Assembly (NCBI RefSeq): GCF_040676675.1
Contig: NZ_JBFAPK010000027.1
Location: forward strand, 56,309-120,308
Direction of reading: 5' to 3'
Length of the DNA: 64,000 nt
DNA from: JBFAPK01 sp040676675
Lineage (GTDB): Bacteria > Actinomycetota > Actinomycetes > Mycobacteriales > Micromonosporaceae
Shown: one piece after another, positions 24,257-31,930 of the stretch
Layout: the number at the start of each line of letters is the position of its first letter
Numbering within the stretch: position 1 is the stretch's first letter
Program-made: the position numbers and the translations under genes
Notes under the pieces: generated by a model
What the model was told of the DNA's origin: nothing
What the model saw: only the letters and a program-made list of their open reading frames with translations
Databases searched by the model: none

Positions 24257-25297
24257 TCACGCGGAGGGCGCCGCGACGGACCTGCGTCGACGCAGTGGCA
24301 TGGGGACGAGGACCGGTTCCGTGGCGCGGCCGTCGAGCAGGATCTCCACCGCGCGGCGCCCCATCTGTTCGTGCGGCAGGGCGGCGGTGGAGAGGCCGGG
24401 GCGTAGCCAGGCGGCGATCGGGTCGTCGTCGAAGGAGACCACGGAGATGTCGGTGGGGACGGCCAGTCCGGCCTCGCCGAGTGCCTGGTAGGCGCCGAAG
24501 GCGAGCCGGTCGTTCATGCAGATGACCGCGCTGGGCCGGTCCGGCTTGGTCAGGAGGGTGCGCATGGCGGCGTAGCCGTGCTCGGGTAGCCAGTCGCTGC
24601 AGAACGCCTCCGCGAGCAGGGTGGCGCCGGCGGCCGAGAGGGTCTCCCGGATGCCGCGCAGGCGGGCCTGTGCGGCGAGGGAGACCTCCGGGTCGCGCTC
24701 CTTGAGCCGGTTGCGGCCGATGAGCGCTATCCGGTCGCGGTGGCCCCGGTCGAGCAGGGCGGTGGTGACGGTCCGGCCGGCCCGCTCGTCGTCGGGGAGC
24801 ACGCGGGGCAGGTCCTCCGGGCTGGTGGCGTTGAGCAGCACGACGGGCCCGCTCAGGATGGCGGGCGGCACCGTCAGCCGGCGGGTCGCCATCGCCGCGT
24901 AGACGACGCCGTCGACCTGGCGGTCGAGCATCGCCTCGATGGCATACCGCTCGAACGCCGCGTCGCCCTGCGTCTCGGCGATCAGCAGCACGTGGTCCCG
25001 TTCCCGGGCCGCGTCGAGCGCCCCGCGGATGAGGCCGCCGGCGAACCGGGTGGTGGCGACGATGTCGGAGACGAACGCGATGGTGGCCGTCTTGCGGGTA
25101 CGCAGGCTGCGCGCCGCGACGTTGGGACGGTAGCCGAGCTCCTCGGCGGCCGCGAAGACGCGTTGGTGCGCCTCGGCGGAGAGCCGGGTCCCCTCCCGCC
25201 CGTTCAGCACCATCGACGCGGCGGTCTTGGACAGCCCGGCGCGCTGCGCGACGTCGGCCAGCGTTGCCCGGTTGCGGCCCATCTGTCCTCGGCCCAT
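24257..25297 (-). CDS. LacI-family transcriptional regulator of the fructoside/sugar-import regulon
   Basis: This 346-residue repressor has an N-terminal LacI helix-turn-helix (ATLADVAQRAGLSKTAASMV, then NGR) and the hinge-helix region RPNVAARSLRTRKT. A periplasmic-binding-protein-like effector domain follows, with SVVSFDDDPIA near its end. I chose the ATG at 25297 because GGAGG lies 5 bases upstream. A 15-base duplication recreates a second ATG with GAGGA at 25282, five codons in. It precedes the GH32-like/kinase operon on the same strand and is divergent from the ABC importer. Both units carry its probable operator. Confidence 0.9.
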   Translation of the reverse strand: MGRGQMGRNRATLADVAQRAGLSKTAASMVLNGREGTRLSAEAHQRVFAAAEELGYRPNVAARSLRTRKTATIAFVSDIVATTRFAGGLIRGALDAARERDHVLLIAETQGDAAFERYAIEAMLDRQVDGVVYAAMATRRLTVPPAILSGPVVLLNATSPEDLPRVLPDDERAGRTVTTALLDRGHRDRIALIGRNRLKERDPEVSLAAQARLRGIRETLSAAGATLLAEAFCSDWLPEHGYAAMRTLLTKPDRPSAVICMNDRLAFGAYQALGEAGLAVPTDISVVSFDDDPIAAWLRPGLSTAALPHEQMGRRAVEILLDGRATEPVLVPMPLRRRRSVAAPSA

Positions 25298-25430
25298 CTG
25301 TCCTCCGAATCGTGGCGGCCCGTCCGACCCCGCCATGCTCATCATCCCGTAGCGGGCGGGTGGGCCCGGTGCCGTCGGACCCGGCGTGGTGTGGACCCGT
25401 TGTTTCGGGGAGCCGTTGCCGGGGCCTGTC

Positions 25431-25477
25431 TTGACAGCTCCACGCCTCGCGCGCATGCTCTGCTAAATCAGTTTAGC
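25431..25477 (+). promoter_or_regulatory. Promoter and LacI-type operator 2 of the sugar ABC operon
   Basis: TTGACA (25431-25436), a 17-base spacer and CATGCT (25454-25459) form a promoter for the plus strand. GCTAAA-TCAG-TTTAGC (25462-25477), a 6-base-arm inverted repeat similar to operator 1, begins 2 bases after the -10 box and so covers the transcription start. The rest of the 375-base gap between the LacI start and the binding-protein gene shows nothing else. Confidence 0.7.
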
Positions 25478-25672
25478 CACGGGGTTTCGTGCCACGGAAG
25501 GCGTACCGACGCCGCTGTGGGAGAGGTCATGGTTGGGTATCGCGCGCTGCGGGTCGGGGCGGGTCGCGACGTGAATCGCGTGGCGGCCCTCGGGCTGTCG
25601 TGCCGGATCCCACGGAACCGTCGCGGCGGTCGCTCGCGGTGAGGCGTGCGGAGGAGTCAAGGAGCCGTGGAA

Positions 25673-27031
25673 GTGTCTGGATTGTCGAGGAAGCACTTGC
25701 GACGCGGGCTGGCGCTGGTCGTTCCCCTGCTGACCGCCGCCGCGATCACTGCTTGTAGCGCCCCTGGAGCGGATCAGGCATCTCCCGAGGCGTCCGCCGC
25801 ACCCGTCAGCACCGAACTGGGGAGCGGGCCGATCACCCTGGAGATGTACGCGGAGAGCGGCTTCCCGCTGGCGAAGGCGCTCGCCGACGAGTTCACGAAG
25901 CAGTACCCGAACGTGAGGTTCAACGTACGGGAGGACCAGTTCACGGTGATCGTGGAGAACGCTCCGCGGGTACTGGCCTCGGACAACGCGCCGGACATCA
26001 TCCGGCTGCCCACCGAGGTGGACCTGGTCAAGGACGGGCTGCTGAAGAACCTGGACCCGTACTTCACCGCGTACGGCTGGGACAGGTTCCCCGCCTCCCA
26101 GCTGGTGCAGCTGCGGGTCGCCGAGGGCGGCCGTCCGCGCGGCACCGGCTCGCTGTACGGGATGGGGCTCGGTTACAGCGTCACCGGGGTGTTCTACAAC
26201 AAGGCGCTGGCCAGGCAGGTCGGCATGACCGAGCCGCCGAGCACCATCGCCGAGTTCGAGGAGCTGCTGGCCAAGGCCAAGACCGCCGGCGTGCAGCCGA
26301 TCATGCAGTTCAACAAGAACACCGCCGGCGTCAACTTCCCGCACCAGGCGTTGCAGAACCAGTTCGGCGACCCCGCCCAGATCGCCGACTGGATCTTCCA
26401 GAAGCCGGGCGCGACGTTCGACACGCCGGCGGCGCTGAAGGCCACCCAGACCATCCAGCGGTGGGCGCAGGCCGGGTACTTCCCGAAGGACGCGAACGCC
26501 CTGGACTACACCGCGATGATGGGGGAGTTCCAGAAGGGCCACGGCCTGTTCATGTTCAACGGCGACTGGGAGTCGGGCAACCTCGACAGGTCGATGCCCG
26601 GCAACGTGGGGTTCTTCCTGTTCCCCACCGAGTCCGGCACCGGTAGGCACGTGGCGATGTCCGCGCCCAACACCTTCGGCGTCGGCGCGAAGGCCAAGCA
26701 CCCGGACGCCGCCGCCTTCTTTCTCAACTGGGTCCACACCAACCCCACGGCCCGGGAAATCTCGGTGACCGTCGGCGGCTCCCACCCCGGCGGCCCGTCC
26801 GACCTGGCCGTTCCGGCCGCTCCGGCGGGGAGCGTGCTCGCCCAGACGCTCAAGGCGTCCCAGCAGCTCGGGGCCGAGAACGGGGCGGTGGACTTCACCG
26901 CGAACGCGACCGGCGGCATCTTCGCCGCGGCGATCACCCCGGAGCTGCAGAAGCTGGTCGCCGGCCAGCAGACCCCGCAGGGGTACGTGCAGGCGGTTCA
27001 GGCCGAGTACGCGAAGGAACTGTCCCGATGA
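25673..27031 (+). CDS. Sugar ABC transporter solute-binding lipoprotein (family 1)
   Basis: This 452-residue extracellular lipoprotein binds a sugar for uptake. The signal sequence (RKHLRRGLALVVPLL) ends at the lipobox ITAC. The family-1 pattern follows: PITLEMYAESGFPLAKALADEF in pieces, then DNAPDIIRLP and MFNGDWESGNL. The GTG at 25673 has AAGGAG 8 bases upstream, and a GTG two codons earlier is too close to it. The two permeases follow with ATGA overlaps. No ATPase gene is present, as is usual for actinomycete sugar importers that share one ATPase. The context suggests fructosides or related oligosaccharides. Confidence 0.9.
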   Translation: MSGLSRKHLRRGLALVVPLLTAAAITACSAPGADQASPEASAAPVSTELGSGPITLEMYAESGFPLAKALADEFTKQYPNVRFNVREDQFTVIVENAPRVLASDNAPDIIRLPTEVDLVKDGLLKNLDPYFTAYGWDRFPASQLVQLRVAEGGRPRGTGSLYGMGLGYSVTGVFYNKALARQVGMTEPPSTIAEFEELLAKAKTAGVQPIMQFNKNTAGVNFPHQALQNQFGDPAQIADWIFQKPGATFDTPAALKATQTIQRWAQAGYFPKDANALDYTAMMGEFQKGHGLFMFNGDWESGNLDRSMPGNVGFFLFPTESGTGRHVAMSAPNTFGVGAKAKHPDAAAFFLNWVHTNPTAREISVTVGGSHPGGPSDLAVPAAPAGSVLAQTLKASQQLGAENGAVDFTANATGGIFAAAITPELQKLVAGQQTPQGYVQAVQAEYAKELSR

Positions 27032-27999
27032 CGCCTGCCGTCGGCAACGCCCGGACCGGGCCGACGACGGTGCCGTTGGCGGGGCGCCGGAACCGCCCGT
27101 CGCCCGTGCGGCCCCACCGACGCCGGTGGGGCCGCACGGCCCGGTGGGGCGGCTGGCTGTACGTGTTGCCCGCCCTGCTCATGTACGCCGTCTTCGTGCT
27201 GCGCCCCCTCGCGCTGACCTTCCAGTACTCGCTGTACCACTGGAACGGCATCGGCGTGGCCCGGTGGGCGGGGCTGGACAACTACCTCACCGTCTTCACC
27301 GACCGCGACCTTTTGAAGATCATCTCGAACGCGTTCGTCCTGATCGTGTTCTTCAGCCTCATCCCGGTCGGGCTCGGGCTGCTGGTCGCCAGCCTCGTCC
27401 GACGGATCACCGCGGGACCGTTCGGCACCGTCGTACGCACCATCCTGTTCCTGCCGCAGGTGATCCCCCTGGTGGCGGCCGGCATCGCGTGGAGCTGGCT
27501 GCTGTCGTCGAACGGCCTGGTCAACCAGGTGCTTCGCGCGGTCGGCCTGGGCGGGCTCGCCCGCGCCTGGCTCGGCGACTTCGACACGGCGCTGCCCGCC
27601 GTCGGCGTGATCGGCGCCTGGGTCCTGCTCGGCCTCTGCACGATCCTGCTGGTCACCGGCATGAGCAAGATCGACCCCGCGCTGTACGAGGCGGCCCGCA
27701 TCGACGGCGCCGGGCCGGTACGCGAGTTCTTCGCCGTCACCCTGCCCAGCCTGCGACACGAGATCGGGGTGTGCCTCACGGTGACCGTGATCGCGGCCCT
27801 GGCCAGCTTCGACATCGTCTACATCTCCACCAGCGGCGGCCCCGGCCTGCAGACCACCGTGCCGGGCCTGGAGATCTACCGGCTCGCGTTCTCGCAGCGC
27901 CAGGTCGGGCTCGCCTCGGCACTGGCCGTCGTGCTCATGCTGCTGGTGCTGGCGTGCGTGCTGCCGATCCAACGGCTCACCCGGGAGGAGAAGGGATGA
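27028..27999 (+). CDS. Sugar ABC transporter permease (MalF/UgpA-like)
   Basis: This 323-residue permease has six membrane helices after a basic N-terminal tail of about 40 residues. The coupling EAA loop reads YEAARIDGAGPVREFFAVTL, ending at conserved P. The FQYSLYHWNGIG segment after helix 1 is standard for MalF-type subunits. It starts inside the stop of the binding-protein gene (ATGA). It pairs with the next permease to form the channel. Confidence 0.92.
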   Translation: MTPAVGNARTGPTTVPLAGRRNRPSPVRPHRRRWGRTARWGGWLYVLPALLMYAVFVLRPLALTFQYSLYHWNGIGVARWAGLDNYLTVFTDRDLLKIISNAFVLIVFFSLIPVGLGLLVASLVRRITAGPFGTVVRTILFLPQVIPLVAAGIAWSWLLSSNGLVNQVLRAVGLGGLARAWLGDFDTALPAVGVIGAWVLLGLCTILLVTGMSKIDPALYEAARIDGAGPVREFFAVTLPSLRHEIGVCLTVTVIAALASFDIVYISTSGGPGLQTTVPGLEIYRLAFSQRQVGLASALAVVLMLLVLACVLPIQRLTREEKG

Positions 28000-28820
28000 A
28001 CCTGAGCCGCCGCGAGTGGCTGACCGGTCGCGTCTTCCTCGTCGCGCTGGTCCTCGTCACACTCCTGCCGTTCGTGAGCATGCTGTCCGCGGCGTTGCAG
28101 CCCCGCGGCACCGTACCGGACGGGCTGACCTGGCCCGCGCACCCGCAGTGGGGGAACTTCGTCGACGCCTTCACCGCCGCGAACATGGCCGCGCTGCTGC
28201 GCTCCAGCCTGCTGATCGTGGTCGGCGTCGTACCGGTCTCCGTGGTCATCGCCACCATGGCCGGCTTCGGGCTCGGCCACCTGCGGGTACCGGGCGGCAG
28301 GTTCGCCTTCGGTCTCCTCCTGCTCGGCCTGACCCTGCCCTTCGAGGCGGTGATCACCCCGATCTACTACCAGATGCGCGACCTCGGGCTGCTCAACACC
28401 CGGTGGGCCATCGTCCTGCCGCTGATCGGGCTGTACATGCCGTTCGCCGTGTTCTGGATGCGGGCGCACTTCGCCAACGTGCCGACCGAACTCTCCGAGG
28501 CGGCGCGGATGGACGGCAGCACCACCTGGCAGCTCTTCTGGCGAATCCAGGTGCCGCTGGCGCGGCCGGCGATCGCCTCCCTGGCGATCCTGCTGTTCCT
28601 CTGGACCTGGAACCAGTTCCTGCTCGCCATCGTGCTCGTCGACGACGCCACCAGGCGCACCATGGCCGGGGCGCTCGGCGCGTTCCAGGGTCGGTGGGGC
28701 ACGGACCTGGTGCTGCTCTGCGCCGGATCGCTGCTCATCCTCACCCCGACCCTCGTCGTGTTCCTGATCTTCCAGCGCCAGTTCATCAAGGCCCTGCTCC
28801 AGGGTTCCCTCAAGGGATAG
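27996..28820 (+). CDS. Sugar ABC transporter permease (MalG/UgpE-like)
   Basis: This 274-residue permease is the second channel subunit. The N-terminal helix is followed by SAALQPRGTVP, and the EAA loop is SEAARMDGSTTWQLFWRIQV, ending at conserved P. The C-terminal Q--FIKALLQGSLKG is the usual ending of MalG-type sugar permeases. The ATG overlaps the previous stop by 4 bases, and GGAGAAGGG lies upstream. It is the last gene of the operon; the next gene starts 130 bases later from its own leaderless-type promoter. Confidence 0.92.
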   Translation: MNLSRREWLTGRVFLVALVLVTLLPFVSMLSAALQPRGTVPDGLTWPAHPQWGNFVDAFTAANMAALLRSSLLIVVGVVPVSVVIATMAGFGLGHLRVPGGRFAFGLLLLGLTLPFEAVITPIYYQMRDLGLLNTRWAIVLPLIGLYMPFAVFWMRAHFANVPTELSEAARMDGSTTWQLFWRIQVPLARPAIASLAILLFLWTWNQFLLAIVLVDDATRRTMAGALGAFQGRWGTDLVLLCAGSLLILTPTLVVFLIFQRQFIKALLQGSLKG

Positions 28821-28936
28821 CCGCCGGCGACGCGTCCACGGATCCCCGGCGACGTCGAGCGAGGTCGCCGCGGAGTCGCGGACGTGTTCGCCCACGGCGT
28901 CGCTTCGGCGCCGCCGATGCTGTCGGAGGGCTGTCC

Positions 28937-28942
28937 TAGACT
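28937..28942 (+). promoter_or_regulatory. Probable -10 box (leaderless) of the DUF4132 pair
   Basis: TAGACT fits TANNNT and ends 8 bases before the ATG at 28951. No ribosome-binding site is present. Confidence 0.5.
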
Positions 28943-28950
28943 GCGGCGCC

Positions 28951-29343
28951 ATGGCGATGGTGAGTTTCGTCGATGAGACGACCGCGGGCGAGCGCGGTGC
29001 CGCGTGGCATCTGGAGATCTTCGAGGAACGCCTGCCGCTGCGGGAGGTGATCCGTCGCCGCGTCTTCCAGGAGGTCGCCGAGCACAACGCGAAGGGCGGT
29101 GACGTCTTCCGCGGGCTGGTGCAGCCGACCAACACCGAGCGGACGCTCAACGGTTTCAAACTCCAGCAGCCGCGCCGGGTCGATCCGGAAGAGCAGGCCG
29201 CCCGCGCCCTGGAGGCGTTCTCCCGGAACGGTTTCATCGTCCTCGTCGGCGATCGGCAGGTCGAGGACCTCGACGCGGTCGTGGAGCTGACCCGCGGCGT
29301 GCAGGTCACCTTCCTCAAGCTCGTACCGCTGGTCGGTGGATGA
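28951..29343 (+). CDS. Protein of unknown function coupled to the DUF4132 gene
   Basis: This 130-residue protein is one I do not recognise. It is soluble and charged, with no signal or membrane segment. A helical N-terminal half (LEIFEERLPLREVIRRRVFQ) is followed by a short beta region and a C-terminal half (FIVLVGDRQVEDLDAVVEL) that looks like a small alpha/beta fold. Its stop overlaps the DUF4132 start by 4 bases, so the two proteins are probably made in fixed ratio and act together. The start is supported by a TAGACT box 8 bases upstream. Confidence 0.75.
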   Translation: MAMVSFVDETTAGERGAAWHLEIFEERLPLREVIRRRVFQEVAEHNAKGGDVFRGLVQPTNTERTLNGFKLQQPRRVDPEEQAARALEAFSRNGFIVLVGDRQVEDLDAVVELTRGVQVTFLKLVPLVGG

Positions 29344-31838
29344 TGCCGGCGCCGACCCACTCGCCCGAACGTGCCGAACGGATGGCCGAGCTCGCCCGCC
29401 GCGACGACGTCGAGGGCCTCGCCGACGAGGTGCTGGCGTACACCGCCGGCTACACCGGGCAGTGGGGCCGCGACAGTCGGGACGCGACCGACGCGCTCGG
29501 CCTCGTCGCGCCCGAGCGCAGGCCCGAACTGCTGATGGCGATCCTCGAACGGTGTTGCCGGGTCACCGAGACGGAACAGCGTCGGGTCACCAACGACCTG
29601 CTGGAGATCCTGGTCAAGCCCTACAGCACGGTCGGCACACCGGACTCGGCCGCGGTCGCGCTCGCCTTCGCCGCCCGGCACACCGCCTACTTCGGCGGCG
29701 ACGAGCAACGGCAGCTGGCCGAGGTCCTTCTCGACGCCGCCCGGCCGCTGCCGCTGGAGGTCGTCGCGATGATGCGTCGCACCGTCGCGCACGGCTACTG
29801 GGGCTCGCCCGGGGCGCTGAAGCCGTTGCTGGAGCGGCTCGACGTACCAGCGCTCAACCCCGGCGAGGCGTGGGCCGACCGCGCCCTGGCCGACGTCGCG
29901 TCGCTCGACCCCGCGCAGGCCCGCCGATGGCACGAGCTGTTCCGGCACGCGGCGACCGCGACGAGCGCCAGGCCGGCGGAGAAGTGGGCGGTGACCGGCC
30001 GGAAACTGCTCGACGAGCTGGCCGAGCCCGGCGACCGGCTGCGGAGCTGGCTCACGCTGGTCGGCCGTCCGCGCACCATCCTCCTCAACCGGACGCGGTG
30101 GGAACACGACGTCAACGAGGCATTCGACCAGTACAACGCGACGCCTCTGCGGGGGCTCGTCTGGCTGACCTCGTTCCTGCCCGACCATCCCGAGACCCCG
30201 CGGGTGCTCGGCGCGCTGGTCGAGACGTCACTGCGCAAGGTGGCGGGAATCGGCCCGCGTAACCCCAAGGTCGCCAACGCCGCCGTGTACGCGCTGTCGC
30301 GTATCCCGGCGGAGGAGGCGCTCGCCCAGATCGCCCGGCTCGCCGCGCGGGTTACCTACAAGGGCACGCTGAAGGAGCTGAACGCGGCCCTCGACGCCCG
30401 GGCGGCGGCGCTGGACCTGACCCGGGACGAGGTCGAGGAGCTGGCCGTCCCGGCGTACGGGCTGACCGAGGTGGGCCGGCGCGTCGAACACTTCGGGGAC
30501 GCGGCGGCGACGCTGGACGCCACCTCCGGGACGGTCACGGTCACCTGGCGCAACAGCGCCGGCAAGACTGTCAAGTCGGTCCCCGCCTCGGTGCGCTCCG
30601 AGCACGCCGAGCGGCTCGCCGAGTTCAAGGCCGCCGGCAAGGACGTCGAGAAGATGCTGTCGGCCCAGGCGGAGCGCCTCGACCGCCAGTTCCTCGCCCA
30701 GCGGGTCTGGCCGTTCGCGGCCTGGCGCGCCCGCTACCTCGACCACCCCCTGGTCGGTACGCTGGCCCGCCGGTTGATCTGGCTGGTCGACGACGTGCCG
30801 TGCGCGTACTGGGACGGCGCGCTGCGTACCGTCGAGGACAAGGAGATCGCGGCCGGCGAGACCGTGCGGCTGTGGCACCCGATCGACCGTGCGGTGGACG
30901 AGGTGCTCGCCTGGCGCGGGTGGCTGGAGGCCAAGCGCGTGACCCAGCCGTTCAAACAGGCGCACCGCGAGGTCTACCTGCTGACCGCGGCCGAGGAGAA
31001 CACCCGGGTCTACTCCAACCGGTACGCCGCGCACATCCTGCGCCAGCACCAGTTCCACGCGCTGACGGCGGCGCGGGGCTGGCGCAACAAGCTGCGGATG
31101 ATGGTCGACGACACGTACGAGCCGGCCGTCCGGGAGCTGCCGCAGTGGGGGCTGCGCGCGGAGTTCTGGATCGAGGGCGCGGGCCACAACTGGGAGACCG
31201 ACGCCACCGAGTCGGGGGCGTACCTGCGGATCGCCACCGACCAGGTCCGGTTCTATCCGATTCACGCGCCCGAGAACCACGCGCACGCCGGTGGCGGCGG
31301 CTACGAGCAGTGGTTGCACCCGGACGCGCAGCCGACGGACCCGCTGCCGCTGGCCGGGATCCCGCCGCTGGTGCTCAGCGAGGTGCTGCGGGACGTGGAC
31401 CTGTTCGTCGGCGTCGCCAGCGTCGGCAACGACCCGGCCTGGCAGGACGGCGGTCCCGAGGGGCGGTTCCGCGAGTACTGGGCGTCGTACAGCTTCGGCG
31501 AGCTCAGCGGCACCGCGCAGACCCGCAAGGAGATACTCGAACGCCTCGTGCCCCGACTGGCCATCGCCGACCGGGCGCGGGTCGAGGGCCGTTTCCTCGT
31601 CGTCCGCGGCGACCTGCGCACCTACAAGATCCACCTCGGTTCGGGCAACATCCTGATGAGCCCGAACGACCAGTACCTCTGCATCGTGCCGAAGCAGTCG
31701 GCCGGCTCCTCGACCGGCGACGTCTTCCTCCCGTTCGACGGGGACCGGGTGCTCGGCGTCATCCTCAGCAAGGCGGTCATGCTGGCGCGGGACACCGGGA
31801 TCACCGACCCCACGATCACCCAGCAGCTGCGCCGCTGA
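29340..31838 (+). CDS. DUF4132 domain protein
   Basis: This 832-residue cytosolic protein has an N-terminal half made of HEAT-like helices. The DUF4132 region begins near residue 390 (EVEELAVPAYGL) and includes the features LAQRVWPFAAWRARYLDHPL, RRLIWLV and RLWHPI. The C-terminal part ends with YKIHLGSGNILMSPNDQYLC, as in MolR/WGR-associated DUF4132 proteins. The function is unknown; homologues have been linked to molybdate-related regulation only by name. It is coupled to the small upstream gene. A strong bidirectional hairpin follows the stop codon. Confidence 0.85.
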   Translation: MMPAPTHSPERAERMAELARRDDVEGLADEVLAYTAGYTGQWGRDSRDATDALGLVAPERRPELLMAILERCCRVTETEQRRVTNDLLEILVKPYSTVGTPDSAAVALAFAARHTAYFGGDEQRQLAEVLLDAARPLPLEVVAMMRRTVAHGYWGSPGALKPLLERLDVPALNPGEAWADRALADVASLDPAQARRWHELFRHAATATSARPAEKWAVTGRKLLDELAEPGDRLRSWLTLVGRPRTILLNRTRWEHDVNEAFDQYNATPLRGLVWLTSFLPDHPETPRVLGALVETSLRKVAGIGPRNPKVANAAVYALSRIPAEEALAQIARLAARVTYKGTLKELNAALDARAAALDLTRDEVEELAVPAYGLTEVGRRVEHFGDAAATLDATSGTVTVTWRNSAGKTVKSVPASVRSEHAERLAEFKAAGKDVEKMLSAQAERLDRQFLAQRVWPFAAWRARYLDHPLVGTLARRLIWLVDDVPCAYWDGALRTVEDKEIAAGETVRLWHPIDRAVDEVLAWRGWLEAKRVTQPFKQAHREVYLLTAAEENTRVYSNRYAAHILRQHQFHALTAARGWRNKLRMMVDDTYEPAVRELPQWGLRAEFWIEGAGHNWETDATESGAYLRIATDQVRFYPIHAPENHAHAGGGGYEQWLHPDAQPTDPLPLAGIPPLVLSEVLRDVDLFVGVASVGNDPAWQDGGPEGRFREYWASYSFGELSGTAQTRKEILERLVPRLAIADRARVEGRFLVVRGDLRTYKIHLGSGNILMSPNDQYLCIVPKQSAGSSTGDVFLPFDGDRVLGVILSKAVMLARDTGITDPTITQQLRR

Positions 31839-31845
31839 CCCGGCG

Positions 31846-31908
31846 GTCGTGAGGTCTCCGGCTACGGGTTCTCCTGCGCGACGAACCCACTACCGGAGAC
31901 CTCACGAC
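31846..31908. terminator. Bidirectional terminator with 16-base perfect stem
   Basis: GTCGTGAGGTCTCCGG (31846-31861) pairs perfectly with 31893-31908. Inside, GGGTT/AACCC forms a second stem. It separates the DUF4132 gene from the convergent glycosidase gene. Confidence 0.8.
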
Positions 31909-31930
31909 GCCAGGCCGCGACGGGCTCGGG

